64,000 nucleotides of DNA from Streptomyces sp. NBC_01754 (GTDB taxonomy: Bacteria; Actinomycetota; Actinomycetes; Streptomycetales; Streptomycetaceae), in NCBI RefSeq assembly GCF_035918015.1, contig NZ_CP109132.1, positions 4,216,001-4,280,000 on the forward strand, written 5' to 3'. The notes below the pieces were generated by a model, which saw only the letters and a list, made by a program, of their open reading frames with translations, was not told the DNA's origin and did not search any database. Both the position numbers and the translations under genes were made by a program. The stretch's first letter is position 1, and each line of letters begins with the position of its first letter. Shown in pieces: positions 43,863 to 54,062 of the stretch.

Positions 43863-44872
43863 CGACGCGTACCGCCCGGGAGTCCGAGATCGCCACACTC
43901 GAGACTCCGCTCCGGGCGCGGCGGGACCTGCGCAGCCTCGCCACCCACCAGGTCTTCGGACCGCTGCTCGCCCTGGTGGTGGCGGTGATCGTGTTCAGTC
44001 TCACGACCACCACCTTCTTCAACTCGGGCAACCTGGCGCTCATCGCCCAGCAGTCCGTCGTGGTCGGCACCCTGGCCCTGGGGCAGACCCTGATCATCCT
44101 GACCTCCGGGATCGACCTGGCCAACGGCGCCATCATGGTGCTGGGGTCCGTGGTGATCGGGAAGATGGCCGTCAGCAACGACCCCGTTCTGGCGGCGGTG
44201 GTCGGCCTGTTGGTCTGTGTGGCGCTCGGCGCGGTCAACGGCGCTCTGGTGTCCTGGCTGAAACTGCCACCGTTCATCGTGACCCTCGGCGTCATGTCGG
44301 TGGTCATGGCCGCGGCCCGCCTCTTCACCGACTCGCAGAGCTACCCCATCACTTCGGACTTCCTCACCGTACTGAACGAGGGACCGACGATCGGCGGAGT
44401 CACCGTCACCTATGGGGTCATGCTGTGGATCGGGCTGACCGCGGTCCTGGGCTTCGCCCTCACCCAGACGTCCTGGGGTGTGCGGGTCTACGCGATCGGG
44501 GACAACGCCCGGGCGGCGGAACTGGCCGGGATCAAGGTGCGACGGGTGCTGCTGAGCGTCTACGTGGTCGCGGGCCTCGTGTACGCCCTGGCCGCGTGGC
44601 AGGCGCTGGGCCGTACACCGACCGCCGATCCCAGCGGGTACATGAACGGCAACCTCGACAGCATCACCGCGGTCGTCATCGGTGGCACCAGCCTCCTCGG
44701 CGGCCGGGGCGGCGTCGTGGGAACGCTCATCGGGGCGCTCATCGTGACCGTGCTCCAGAACGGGCTCACCCAGGCGGGCATCGACTCGCTCTACCAGCAG
44801 GTCGCGACCGGCGTCCTGGTGATCGTCGCGGTGGGCGTGGACCACCTGGCACGAAGGAGGCAGGCGCGATGA
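43859..44872 (+). CDS. Sugar ABC transporter permease (FrcC/RbsC-like)
   Basis: A 337-residue polytopic membrane protein of the BPD_transp_2 family. It has about nine hydrophobic helices and the cytoplasmic loop ARAAELAGIKVRRVLLSVYV with the coupling EAA-like motif, then GGTSLLGGRGGVVGTLIGAL. GTG start overlapping the SBP gene. It forms the channel with the ATPase next in the operon. Confidence 0.9.
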   Translation: MTTRTARESEIATLETPLRARRDLRSLATHQVFGPLLALVVAVIVFSLTTTTFFNSGNLALIAQQSVVVGTLALGQTLIILTSGIDLANGAIMVLGSVVIGKMAVSNDPVLAAVVGLLVCVALGAVNGALVSWLKLPPFIVTLGVMSVVMAAARLFTDSQSYPITSDFLTVLNEGPTIGGVTVTYGVMLWIGLTAVLGFALTQTSWGVRVYAIGDNARAAELAGIKVRRVLLSVYVVAGLVYALAAWQALGRTPTADPSGYMNGNLDSITAVVIGGTSLLGGRGGVVGTLIGALIVTVLQNGLTQAGIDSLYQQVATGVLVIVAVGVDHLARRRQAR

Positions 44873-45717
44873 CCGGATCGGATCCCGCGGTCAACGTGCT
44901 GGAGGCACGCGGGCTGACCAAGCACTACGGGCACGTCGTCGCCATGGACGACTGCGACTTCGACCTGCGCCCCGGCGAGATCCTCGCCGTGATCGGCGAC
45001 AACGGAGCGGGGAAGTCCACCCTCATCAAGTCGCTGACGGGCGCGGTCGTCCCGGACTCGGGGACCATGCTCCTCGACGGGGAACCCGTGCGGTTCCGCA
45101 ATCCGCTGGACGCGCGGGGCGCCGGTATCGAGACCGTGTACCAGGAGTTGGGGGTGGCCCCGGCCCTCGACATCGCGCAGAACCTCTACCTCGGCCGCGA
45201 ACAGCGCCGCAAGGGGATCCTCGGCACCGTCTTCCGTCAGCTGGACAGGGGCCGGATGCGGCACGAGTCGGCCCGGCAGATGGCGGATCTGGGGATCCGG
45301 GTGCAGTCCATCGCCCAGAAGGTGGAGACCCTCTCCGGAGGCCAGCGCCAAGCCGTCGCGGTGGCACGTGTCGCCGCATGGGCCAAACGCGTGGTGGTCA
45401 TGGACGAACCGACCGCGGCTCTGGGCGTACGGGAGACCAACCAGGTCCTGGACCTCATCCTGCGCGTCCGGGACAGAGGACTGCCCGTCGTACTCATCAG
45501 CCACAACATGCCCAACGTGTTCCAGGTCGCCGACCGAATCCACATCCACCGGCTGGGACGCCGCATCGCGCTCGTCGAACCCGCGCAGACCTCCATGGAG
45601 GAGGTGGTCGCGATCATGACCGGTGCCAAACAGCCCGATCCCGTCCACACCGGTGGCACGTCCGCCCCCGGCGAGGCCGAAGCGGTCCCCGTACAGAAGA
45701 AGGGAGAGCGGGAATGA
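44869..45717 (+). CDS. Sugar ABC transporter ATPase (FrcA-like)
   Basis: A 282-residue ABC ATPase with a single nucleotide-binding domain, as in FrcA, not the duplicated RbsA form. Walker A GDNGAGKST, Q-loop VYQELGV, signature LSGGQRQAVAVAR, Walker B VVVMDEPTAALG, switch VLISHNMPNV. It energises the permease. The start overlaps the permease stop by 4 nt. A short Pro/Glu-rich tail ends the protein. Confidence 0.92.
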   Translation: MTGSDPAVNVLEARGLTKHYGHVVAMDDCDFDLRPGEILAVIGDNGAGKSTLIKSLTGAVVPDSGTMLLDGEPVRFRNPLDARGAGIETVYQELGVAPALDIAQNLYLGREQRRKGILGTVFRQLDRGRMRHESARQMADLGIRVQSIAQKVETLSGGQRQAVAVARVAAWAKRVVVMDEPTAALGVRETNQVLDLILRVRDRGLPVVLISHNMPNVFQVADRIHIHRLGRRIALVEPAQTSMEEVVAIMTGAKQPDPVHTGGTSAPGEAEAVPVQKKGERE

Positions 45718-46421
45718 CCCGGAGCACGGGTACCGAGGAGGACGGTACGCCGAGGGCGGAGGAGGTCGGCCCATCGGAACTCGTCGCCTCCGCGCGATCA
45801 ATGATCGTCCCCGGGCAGCGCGCCGTCCTGGGCATCGTCGGGGCCCCGGGCTCGGGCAAGTCGACGCTCGGTGAGGCTCTGGTGGCCGCACTCGGCGAAC
45901 AGGCGGTCCTGGTGGGCCTGGACGGGTTCCACCTGGCCAACGCCGAACTGGACCGGCTGGGCAGACATCCCCGCAAGGGCGCCGTCGACACGTTCGACGC
46001 CGCCGGATACGTCAGTCTCCTCCGCAGACTTCGCGCGCGGGACGAGGAGGTCGTGTACGCCTCCCTGTTCGACCGGAGTCTGGAGGAATCCATCGCCTGC
46101 GCCGTACCGGTGCCCCGCGACGTCCCCCTCGTCGTCACCGAGGGCAACTACCTGCTGGTCGAGGACGGGCCGTGGGAGCAGGTACGCGGACTGCTCGACA
46201 CCTGCTGGTTCCTGGAGCCCAGGGAGGAGACCCGGCTGCGGCGGCTCGTCACCCGGCACATGTCGTACGGGCGCTCCCCGGAGGAAGCCCACGACCGCTC
46301 GCACGGTTCCGACCAGGCCAACGCCGAACTGATCGCCCGCACACGCCGCCGCGCCGACCGTGTCATACGTGTCGTGACGTCGGACGACCCCACGGATCTC
46401 GTCAAGGAGCCCACCTCATGA
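45714..46421 (+). CDS. Nucleoside/sugar kinase-like P-loop protein (FrcK-like)
   Basis: A 235-residue kinase of the uridine kinase/PanK-like P-loop group: Walker A GAPGSGKST, LVGLDGFHLANAEL (base-site Asp), VVTEGNYLLV and the lid R..LVTRHMSYGRS. It resembles the FrcK protein that accompanies frcBCA in rhizobia. It probably phosphorylates the imported sugar. Overlaps of 4 nt on both sides tie it to the operon. Confidence 0.85.
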   Translation: MTRSTGTEEDGTPRAEEVGPSELVASARSMIVPGQRAVLGIVGAPGSGKSTLGEALVAALGEQAVLVGLDGFHLANAELDRLGRHPRKGAVDTFDAAGYVSLLRRLRARDEEVVYASLFDRSLEESIACAVPVPRDVPLVVTEGNYLLVEDGPWEQVRGLLDTCWFLEPREETRLRRLVTRHMSYGRSPEEAHDRSHGSDQANAELIARTRRRADRVIRVVTSDDPTDLVKEPTS

Positions 46422-47185
46422 ACGCGCTGGACAGATTTCGCCTCGACGGCCAGGTCGCCGTCGTCACCGGAGGGAACCGGGGCATCGGCAAGGCCATCGC
46501 CACGGCGTTCGCCGAGGCGGGTGCCGCCGTGGCCATCGCAGGCCGGGACGAGGAACGCAACGAGCGGGCCGCGGCCGAACTCGTCGCCGGCGGAGCCACG
46601 GCCGTGGGTGTGCGGGCCGACGTCACCAGCCGGGCCGACCTGACCGCCTTGCACGATCAGGTGACCCGGCAGCTCGGCCCCGTCGACGTCCTGGTCAACA
46701 ACGCCGGGATCGGTATCCACGGCGAATCGCTCTCCATCAGCGACGAGGACTGGGACCGGGTGATGGCCACCAACCTGAGCGCGGTGTGGAAGGCGAGCCA
46801 GGTGTTCGGCGCCTCCATGGTCGAACGCGGCGCCGGCTCGATCGTCAATGTCGGGTCCATGTCCGGCATGATCGTCAACCGGCCGCAGTGGCACGCCCCG
46901 TACGCCGTCTCCAAGGCCGGGGTCCACCACCTGACCAAGTCGCTCGCCGCCGAATGGGCCCCGCGTTCGGTGCGGGTCAACGCGATCGCCCCCGGATACA
47001 CCAAGACGGAGATCTCCGACATCGACAGCCCGGAGTACAAGCACTACTGGATCGACGAGGTGCCCATGCAGAGGTACGCGCAGTCCTCCGAGATCGCCCC
47101 GGCCGCGCTGTACCTGGCCAGCCCGGCCTCGTCCTTCGTCACGGGCGAGATCCTCGTCGTGGACGGCGGGTACACGCTGTGGTAG
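46418..47185 (+). CDS. Short-chain dehydrogenase/reductase, sugar- or polyol-type
   Basis: A 255-residue classical SDR: cofactor motif TGGNRGIGKA, NNAG, catalytic Ser in VNVGSMSG and YxxxK in YAVSKAG. It resembles arabinitol/gluconate-type dehydrogenases, but the substrate is not determined. Inside the operon it probably oxidises the transported polyol or its phosphate. Starts at ATG, overlapping the kinase stop. Confidence 0.88.
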   Translation: MNALDRFRLDGQVAVVTGGNRGIGKAIATAFAEAGAAVAIAGRDEERNERAAAELVAGGATAVGVRADVTSRADLTALHDQVTRQLGPVDVLVNNAGIGIHGESLSISDEDWDRVMATNLSAVWKASQVFGASMVERGAGSIVNVGSMSGMIVNRPQWHAPYAVSKAGVHHLTKSLAAEWAPRSVRVNAIAPGYTKTEISDIDSPEYKHYWIDEVPMQRYAQSSEIAPAALYLASPASSFVTGEILVVDGGYTLW

Positions 47186-49293
47186 ACACCCCGTCGCCGG
47201 AGCGGGCCCGGACCACCACCTCCGGCGACTTCCACTGGACCGACCTGGACCGGCGTGCCGTCGTCGCCGCCCGAGTCCTGGCCATGGACGCCGTCGAGGA
47301 GGCCGGACACGGCCATCCCGGTACCGCGGTCAGCCTGGCCCCCGCCGCCCACCTGATCTTCCAGCGCTTCCTGAGGCACGATCCCGCCGACCCCGCCTGG
47401 CCGGGCCGTGACCGCTTCGTGCTCTCGTGCGGCCACTCCAGTCTCACGCTCTACATCCAGCTCCTCCTCACGGGCTACCCCCTCACCCTGGACGACCTCC
47501 GCGACTACCGGAAGATGGGCAGCCTCACCCCGGCTCACCCGGAATGGGGGCACACTCCGGGCGTCGAGACCACCACCGGACCGCTCGGACAGGGCATAGC
47601 CACCGCCGTGGGCATGGCCATGGCGGCCCGGCGGGAGCGCGGGCTGCTGGATCCGGACGCGCCGGAGGGGGCGAGCCCCTTCGACCACCGGGTGTTCGTC
47701 CTCTGCTCCGACGGCGACATCCAGGAAGGAATCAGCGCGGAGGCGGCGTCGTTCGCCGGTCATCAGAAGCTCGGCAACCTTGTCGTCGTCCACGACGACA
47801 ACCGGATCTCGATCGAGGGCAGTACCGAACTGGCCACGAGCGAGGACGTGGCCGCCCGCTACGCCGCACAGGGCTGGCACGTCCAGCGCGTGGACCTGGC
47901 CGCCGACGGCGACGTCGATGTCGCGGGACTGTCCGAGGCGCTCGAGGCGGCGACCGCCGAAACGTCCCGGCCCTCGATCGTCGTCATGCGCAGCACCATC
48001 GCCTGGCCTGTTCCCGGGGCGAAGGACACCGCGGCCTCCCACGGCTCCGCCCTCGGCGCCGAAGCGGTCCGCAAGGCCAAGGCCGTGCTGGGTGCCGACA
48101 CCGAGGCCACCTTCGCCCTTCCGGCGGACGTGTACGAGGGGACCACCCGGACGGCCCGGAGCAAGGGCGCGGCAGTGCGCGGCGCATGGGAGCAGGCTCT
48201 CGCCCGGTGGGCCCGGGCCCACCCCGACCGCGACGCCCTGCTGACCCGTATCAGGAGCGGTCAGCCGCCGGCGGACTTCCCCGACGCGCGCCCGGTGTTC
48301 GGCCCCGGCTCCCCGGTCGCCACCCGCAAGGCGTTCGGTCAGGCGCTGCGCGCCGCGGCTGTCCACCTGCCCGAGCTGTGGGGCGGATCCGCGGACCTGG
48401 GCGACTCCAACCACACCACGGTCGACCCGGCTTCCTCCTTCCTGCCCGCCTCCAGCACACTGCCCGGCGCTGATCCCGCCGGCCGGACCATCCACTGGGG
48501 CATCCGAGAGCACTTCATGGCCGCCGCCATGAACGGCATCGCCCTCTCCGGACTCAGCCGCCCCTACGGAGGAACCTTCCTCGTCTTCAGCGACTACATG
48601 CGCCCGGCCGTACGCCTGGCGGCGCTCATGGGGCTGCCGACGCTCTACGTCTGGACACACGACTCCATCGGCCTCGGCGAGGACGGCCCCACCCACCAGC
48701 CGGTCGAGCACCTCGCCTCCCTCCGCGCCATGCCGGGACTGGACGTGGTGCGACCCGCCGACGCCAATGAGACCGCCGTCACGCTCTGGCGGGTTCTCGG
48801 CGACAGAAGCCGTCCCGTGGGCTTCAGCCTCAGCAGGCAGGACCTCCCCGTGCTGCCCGACAGCGGGGACGGTCTGAGGTCGACCGAGGGGGCCGCGCAC
48901 GGCGGCTACGTCCGCTACGAAGCTCCTGCCGGGAGAGAGTCCGGGGACCCTGACGTCGTCCTCGTCGCCACCGGCTCGGAGGTGTGGGTGGCCATCGAGG
49001 CCGCTCGCGCTCTCGCGGCGGAATCGATCCGGGCGCGTGTGGTCTCCATGCCGTGCCGGGAGTGGTTCGACGCTCAGCCCGCCACCTACCGTGATGCCGT
49101 CATCCCGCCCTCGGTACGCCGTCGGATCGTCGTCGAGGCAGGGGTGAGCCAGGGCTGGCACGACCTGCTGGGGCTGGACGGGCGGGCGGTCTGCGTGGAG
49201 GAGTTCGGCGCCTCCGCCTCGGCGTCCGAACTCTTCGAGCGCTTCGGCATCACCCCCGATGCGGTGGCGGAGGTCGCGCGGGCGCTCGTGTGA
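47179..49293 (+). CDS. Transketolase
   Basis: A 704-residue thiamine-diphosphate enzyme transferring two-carbon units in the pentose phosphate pathway. Substrate His in [19 protein letters not shown]-binding [19 protein letters not shown], catalytic Glu region [13 protein letters not shown] and the C-terminal [14 protein letters not shown] domain are all present. GTG 47179 overlaps the SDR stop. A second, operon-specific transketolase suggests that the pathway yields a ketopentose or similar phosphate. Confidence 0.93.
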   Translation: MVDTPSPERARTTTSGDFHWTDLDRRAVVAARVLAMDAVEEAGHGHPGTAVSLAPAAHLIFQRFLRHDPADPAWPGRDRFVLSCGHSSLTLYIQLLLTGYPLTLDDLRDYRKMGSLTPAHPEWGHTPGVETTTGPLGQGIATAVGMAMAARRERGLLDPDAPEGASPFDHRVFVLCSDGDIQEGISAEAASFAGHQKLGNLVVVHDDNRISIEGSTELATSEDVAARYAAQGWHVQRVDLAADGDVDVAGLSEALEAATAETSRPSIVVMRSTIAWPVPGAKDTAASHGSALGAEAVRKAKAVLGADTEATFALPADVYEGTTRTARSKGAAVRGAWEQALARWARAHPDRDALLTRIRSGQPPADFPDARPVFGPGSPVATRKAFGQALRAAAVHLPELWGGSADLGDSNHTTVDPASSFLPASSTLPGADPAGRTIHWGIREHFMAAAMNGIALSGLSRPYGGTFLVFSDYMRPAVRLAALMGLPTLYVWTHDSIGLGEDGPTHQPVEHLASLRAMPGLDVVRPADANETAVTLWRVLGDRSRPVGFSLSRQDLPVLPDSGDGLRSTEGAAHGGYVRYEAPAGRESGDPDVVLVATGSEVWVAIEAARALAAESIRARVVSMPCREWFDAQPATYRDAVIPPSVRRRIVVEAGVSQGWHDLLGLDGRAVCVEEFGASASASELFERFGITPDAVAEVARALV

Positions 49294-49386
49294 GGGGCGG
49301 CGCGTCGGGGCCGGAGCCTGGGAACAGCCGCCCGCGAGCGCCGTCCCCGGAAGCCGTGCCCGAGGCGGCCGACCACATCGCGGCCC

Positions 49387-51078
49387 TCACGCCACCGCGA
49401 CCCGGGTGAAGCGCTCCGCGATGTGCAGCTCGGCCTCGATCCTTGCCACGGTGGTGCGGAGCTGGGGGAGGACCTGTTCCTCGCACTCCTCGATCGTGCG
49501 GCTGCTGCTGTGCATGGCCACGTTGATCGACGCGATGGCGCGGCCGGCGCGGTCGCGGACGGGGACGGCGACCGAGCGGAGTCCGGCTTCCAACTCCTCG
49601 TCCACCAGGGCGTGTCCCTGTTCCCGGACGCGGTCCAGAACCGTTTCGAGGGTGCCGCGGCGGGTCATGGTGTGCTGGGTGAGAGGGCGGAGCTCGGTGC
49701 GGGCGAGCGCGGCGGTGAGGTCGGCGGGGGGCAGGTCGGCCAGCAGGACGCGGCCGAGCGAGGTGGCGTAGGCGGGGAAGCGGGTGCCCACCGTGATGTT
49801 GACGGTCATGATGCTGTGCGTCGCCGCCCGGGCGACGTACTGCACGGAATCGTCGGCGAGCACGGCCAGCGACACCGAGTCCCCGATCTGCCCGGCCAGC
49901 GCCGCGAGATGGGGCTGTGCGATCTCGGAGAGAGTCGTGCGGGAGAGCGTCGGGTAGCCGAGGCCCAGGACGCGGGGGGTGAGCCGGTGGTGGCGGCCCT
50001 CGGAAGCGGTGTGGCCGAGGTGCTCGAGGGTGATGAGGGCCCGGCGGGCGGAGGCCCGGGAGAGGCCGGTGGCCTGGGCGACTTCGCTCAGGGTGAGGCG
50101 GTCCCCGCGGTCGCCGAAGGCGGTCAGGACGGTCAGGCCCCGCGCGAGGGATTCGATGAACTCGCGGCCCAGCTCCTGTTTCGAGGCGCCCGTCCAGGAG
50201 GCGAGCGCCTCGGGCGCGGCCGCGGGTGCCGCGGGTGGGGCGTCGTACAGGTGGCGTTCCATCTCCTGGGCGGCGGTGCGCAGTCGGGCGAGCAGACTGT
50301 CGCGTAGCTCCTCCGCGGTGTGCCGACTGGTGTGGCTCACCACGCTCAGTGCGCAGGCGGGGATCTCGGCGGGCCCGTGGACCGGGACGGCGAGTGCCAC
50401 CAGGCCGGGTTCGATCAACTGGTCGTCCAGCGACCACTGCTCGGTCCGTGCACGGGCCACCCTCTGTTCGAACCGGTCGGCCGCCGGGAGCGGGTGCGGG
50501 GGCAGGGACGGGAAGCGTCTGCCGTCCGGGTCTCCGGCCCTCCGGTCACGCCAGGCCGTCCATGTGGCGCTGTCCCAGTCGGCTGCGAACAGGGGCCCCG
50601 GGGCGGTCCGTTCGGCGGGCAGCAGGTCGCCGATGCGGAAGCTGAGGGACATGGCGCGGCGCCGGGTGGCCTGATGGACGAAGCGGATGCCTTCGCCGTC
50701 GCGCACGGCCAGGGAGACGGACTCGTCGAGTTCGTCCGCGAGGGCGTCCGCCCGCCCGCCGAGGAGATCGGGAAGGCGGATGGAGGCCAGATAGGCGTTG
50801 CCGAGTTCCATCAGGCGCGGGACGAGGGTGACGTCGCGGCCGTCGAGGCGTACGTATCCCATGCGGGCGAGCGTGGTGGCGACGCGGTCGACGGTGGAGC
50901 GGGCCAGACCGGTCGAGCGTTCCAGCGCGCTGAGGCTCATCGTCCCGTCGCCGTCGGTGAGCCGGCGCAGCACGGTGATCCCCCGCATGAGCGGGGCGAC
51001 GGCCTCGGCCGGTACCTGTGTGGCGACGGCCTCGGCCGGTGCCTGCGTCTCGGGCGGAAGGTTCCGGGTCGGTGGCAT
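49387..51078 (-). CDS. Duplicated IclR-family regulator, probable pca regulator
   Basis: A 563-residue protein containing two complete IclR modules in tandem. Module 1 (about 28-275): helix-turn-helix SALERSTGLARSTVDRVATT plus an effector domain. Module 2 (about 305-560): LSEVAQATGLSRASARRALI plus VSLAVLADDSVQYVARA and ASINVAMHSSSRT. The second module resembles PcaR/PobR-type regulators. It is divergent from pcaI across a 348-bp promoter region and so likely controls the pca operon. Two fused modules in one chain could mimic the usual dimer. Confidence 0.88.
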   Translation of the reverse strand: MPPTRNLPPETQAPAEAVATQVPAEAVAPLMRGITVLRRLTDGDGTMSLSALERSTGLARSTVDRVATTLARMGYVRLDGRDVTLVPRLMELGNAYLASIRLPDLLGGRADALADELDESVSLAVRDGEGIRFVHQATRRRAMSLSFRIGDLLPAERTAPGPLFAADWDSATWTAWRDRRAGDPDGRRFPSLPPHPLPAADRFEQRVARARTEQWSLDDQLIEPGLVALAVPVHGPAEIPACALSVVSHTSRHTAEELRDSLLARLRTAAQEMERHLYDAPPAAPAAAPEALASWTGASKQELGREFIESLARGLTVLTAFGDRGDRLTLSEVAQATGLSRASARRALITLEHLGHTASEGRHHRLTPRVLGLGYPTLSRTTLSEIAQPHLAALAGQIGDSVSLAVLADDSVQYVARAATHSIMTVNITVGTRFPAYATSLGRVLLADLPPADLTAALARTELRPLTQHTMTRRGTLETVLDRVREQGHALVDEELEAGLRSVAVPVRDRAGRAIASINVAMHSSSRTIEECEEQVLPQLRTTVARIEAELHIAERFTRVAVA

Positions 51079-51426
51079 CAGCTCTCCGTCGGGTGGTTCC
51101 GCACCGTGACGAGGCGGCGCGGGGCGGCACGCGGCCGCGTCTCAGGCGGTCGCCGCACCCATACTTCCAGGTCAGGTGCCCAGCTCTGCCGGCTGCGCCA
51201 AGAGCGTCCGTCCGGGGAGTGCCGGTGCGCCCTCGCGTACGTCCGCCACCGTGCTCCGGCCGTGCCCGTCGCGTCCCGCGCCGCACCGCGTGTCAGGGAC
51301 GAAACGGCGCTCGCGTCGTATGTGATCCGTACCGGGACCATTGACAGACCTCCGGACCTGGGAGCATGCTCGTGCGTAACAGTGAAGGAAACTTCACCAA
51401 GCGAACATTACTGGATGGGCGGTCCC
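51079..51426. promoter_or_regulatory. Divergent promoter region between the IclR gene and pcaI
   Basis: This 348-bp gap has no gene. TTGACA at 51341-51346 may be a -35 box for pcaI. A perfect dyad GTGAAG-GAAA-CTTCAC at 51382-51397 lies 30 nt before the pcaI ATG and is the best candidate operator. Confidence 0.55.
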
Positions 51427-52197
51427 ATGGACAAGGTGGTCGCGTCGGCGGCACTGGCCGTGGCCGACGTGCCGGACGGTGCGTCGATGGCGGTGGGAGG
51501 CTTCGGTCTCAGTGGTGTGCCGAACGTGTTGATCGACGCCCTGTACGCCCGAGGCGTCGGCGGACTCGAAGTCGTCTCCAACAACTGCGGGGCGATGGAC
51601 TCCGGGCTCGCGGTGCTGCTTGCCGCGGGCCGGATCACCAGGGTCACCGGCTCGTACATCGGCGGGAACAAGGAGTTCGCCCGGCAGTACCTCGGGGGCG
51701 AACTGGAGCTCGAACTCATCCCCCAGGGCACGCTGGCCGAGCGGCTGCGGGCCGGCGGGGCGGGCATCCCCGCGTTCTACACCCCCGCCGGCGTGGGCAC
51801 CCAGGTCGCGGACGGCGGACTGCCCTGGCGCTACGACGGCGAGGGTGGCGTGACCCTGGTGTCGCCGGCCAAGGAGGTGCGCGCGTTCGACGGCACCGAG
51901 TACGTACTGGAACGCGGTATCCGCACCGATTTCGCGCTCGTGCGAGCGGCGAAGGGCGACCGGCACGGCAACCTCGTGTTCAACAAGTCCGCGCGCAACT
52001 TCAACCCGCTCGCGGCCATGGCGGGCCGGGTCACGGTCGCGGAGGTCGAGGAGCTGGTCGAGCCGGGCGAGATCGACCCGGACCACGTCCACCTCCCCGG
52101 CGTATTCGTGCAGCGAGTGGTCGGGCTGACCCGGGAACAGGCCGCGGACAAGAAGATCGAACAGCGCACGGTGACCCAGCGGGAGGTGCGGGGCTGA
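51427..52197 (+). CDS. pcaI: 3-oxoadipate CoA-transferase subunit A
   Basis: A 256-residue alpha subunit of succinyl-CoA:3-oxoadipate CoA-transferase, which activates 3-oxoadipate in the beta-ketoadipate pathway. [17 protein letters not shown] near the N-terminus, [10 protein letters not shown] and [20 protein letters not shown] are characteristic. First gene of the operon; its TGA overlaps the pcaJ ATG. Confidence 0.95.
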   Translation: MDKVVASAALAVADVPDGASMAVGGFGLSGVPNVLIDALYARGVGGLEVVSNNCGAMDSGLAVLLAAGRITRVTGSYIGGNKEFARQYLGGELELELIPQGTLAERLRAGGAGIPAFYTPAGVGTQVADGGLPWRYDGEGGVTLVSPAKEVRAFDGTEYVLERGIRTDFALVRAAKGDRHGNLVFNKSARNFNPLAAMAGRVTVAEVEELVEPGEIDPDHVHLPGVFVQRVVGLTREQAADKKIEQRTVTQREVRG

Positions 52198-52844
52198 TGG
52201 CCTGGAACCGGAACGAGATGGCGGCCAGGGCCGCGGCCGAGCTGCGCGACGGCGAGTACGTCAACCTCGGCATCGGGCTGCCGACGCTGATCCCGAACCA
52301 TCTGCCCGAGGGCGTGCACGTCGTCCTGGAGTCCGAGAACGGGATCCTGGGCACCGGCGCCTTCCCGTACGACGAGGACGTCGACCCCGATCTGATCAAC
52401 GCGGGCAAGGAGACGGTGACCGTCCGGCCCGGCGCCTCGTTCTTCGACTCGGCGCTGTCCTTCGGCATGATACGAGGCGGCCACATCGACACCGCCGTAC
52501 TCGGCGCCATGGAGGTCTCGGCCCGCGGTGACCTGGCCAACTGGGCGGTGCCGGGGAAGATGGTGACCGGTATCGGCGGGGCCATGGACCTGGTGCACGG
52601 CGCGCGCCGCGTCATAGTGACCATGACGCACACCGCCAAGGACGGCAGCCCGAAGATCGTCCAGGAGTGCACGCTGCCGCTGACCGGCAGGGCGTGCGTC
52701 CACCGTGTGATCACCGATCTGGCCGTGCTCGACGTGACCCGGGACGGGCTCGTCCTGGTGGAGACCGCCCCCGGGGTGAGCGTCGACGACGTGCTGGCCG
52801 CGACCGCCGCCCCCGTACACGCCACAGAGAGGACCGGTTCATGA
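52197..52844 (+). CDS. pcaJ: 3-oxoadipate CoA-transferase subunit B
   Basis: A 215-residue beta subunit. [16 protein letters not shown] and the catalytic-Glu motif [13 protein letters not shown] are both clear; [20 protein letters not shown] follows. It partners PcaI. The start overlaps pcaI by 1 nt and the stop overlaps pcaF by 4 nt. Confidence 0.95.
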   Translation: MAWNRNEMAARAAAELRDGEYVNLGIGLPTLIPNHLPEGVHVVLESENGILGTGAFPYDEDVDPDLINAGKETVTVRPGASFFDSALSFGMIRGGHIDTAVLGAMEVSARGDLANWAVPGKMVTGIGGAMDLVHGARRVIVTMTHTAKDGSPKIVQECTLPLTGRACVHRVITDLAVLDVTRDGLVLVETAPGVSVDDVLAATAAPVHATERTGS

Positions 52845-54055
52845 GTCCCCGACCGCGCGACGTCTACGTCGTCGATGCCGTCCGTACGCCGATCGGCCGG
52901 TACAACGGGGCGCTGGCTCAGGTGCGCCCCGACGACCTGGCCGCCCACGCCATCCGCGCGCTCCTGGCCCGGACCCCGGCGCTCGACCCGGCACGCATCG
53001 GCGATGTGGTGCTCGGCAACGCCAACGGCGCCGGCGAGGAGAACCGCAACGTCGGCCGTATGGCCGCGCTCCTGGCGGGACTGCCGGTCACCGTCCCGGG
53101 CGTCACCGTCAACCGGCTGTGCGCCTCGGGCCTGGAGGCCGTGGTGCAGGCCGCCCGCGCGATCGCCCTCGGCGACCAGTCGCTGGTCGTGGCGGGCGGT
53201 GTCGAGTCGATGACCCGCGCCCCGTACGTGCTGCCCAAGAGCGATCGCGCCTTCCCGGCGGGGCACACCGAGATGTACTCGACCACGCTCGGCTGGCGCA
53301 TGGTCAACCCGAAGATGGACCCGCAGTGGACGTTGCCGCTCGGCGAGAGCGCCGAACTGATCGCGGAGAAGCACTCCCTCAGCCGTGAGCAGCAGGACGA
53401 GTTCGCCCTCGCCTCCCACCGCAAGGCGTCCGCGGCGCGGGCCGCCGGCCTGTTCGACGGGGAGATCGTGCCGCTCACGATCCCGCGCCGCAAGGGCGAG
53501 GCACTCGTCGTGGACCGCGACGAGTGCGTCAGGGACGACGCCTCGCCGGAGGCCATGGCCAAGCTCCGCACCTCGTTCCGGACGGAGAACGGCACCGTCA
53601 CCGCGGGGAACTCCTCGCCGCTCAACGACGGGGCGGCCGCGCTCCTGCTGGCCGACGAGGAAGGGCTGCGGGCCACCGGCCGCGAGCCGCTGGCCCGGAT
53701 CTCGGCCACCGGGGTGTCCGCCAACGAGCCGCACTACTTCGGTCTCGCGCCCGTCGAGGCCGTGAACCGGGCTCTGGACCGGGCGGGCAGGACCTTCGCC
53801 GACCTCACGACGCTCGAACTCAACGAGGCGTTCGCCGCCCAGGTGCTGGGCTGCGTCGCCGAGTGGCCCGACTTCGACCCGGCGATCCTCAACCCGCGCG
53901 GCGGCGCGATCGCGATCGGCCACCCGCTCGGAGCCTCGGGCGCCCGGCTGGCGGGCGCGGTCGCCCACCAGCTCAAGGCAGCCGGATCAGGTGTCGGCGT
54001 GGCCACACTGTGCATCGGCGTGGGCCAGGGCTCGGCCCTCGTACTGGAAAGGTAG
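52841..54055 (+). CDS. pcaF: 3-oxoadipyl-CoA thiolase
   Basis: A 404-residue thiolase that cleaves 3-oxoadipyl-CoA to succinyl-CoA and acetyl-CoA. Nucleophile Cys in [28 protein letters not shown] and the second catalytic Cys in TLCIGVGQG are all present. Last step of the pathway encoded here. Confidence 0.94.
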   Translation: MSPRPRDVYVVDAVRTPIGRYNGALAQVRPDDLAAHAIRALLARTPALDPARIGDVVLGNANGAGEENRNVGRMAALLAGLPVTVPGVTVNRLCASGLEAVVQAARAIALGDQSLVVAGGVESMTRAPYVLPKSDRAFPAGHTEMYSTTLGWRMVNPKMDPQWTLPLGESAELIAEKHSLSREQQDEFALASHRKASAARAAGLFDGEIVPLTIPRRKGEALVVDRDECVRDDASPEAMAKLRTSFRTENGTVTAGNSSPLNDGAAALLLADEEGLRATGREPLARISATGVSANEPHYFGLAPVEAVNRALDRAGRTFADLTTLELNEAFAAQVLGCVAEWPDFDPAILNPRGGAIAIGHPLGASGARLAGAVAHQLKAAGSGVGVATLCIGVGQGSALVLER

Positions 54056-54062
54056 AACCCGC

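Noticed and set aside
43837..44868. An Arg/Gly-rich frame continuous with the ABC ATPase gene
   Set aside because: It overlaps the permease in another frame. The ATPase starts at ATG 44869, where the transporter motifs begin.
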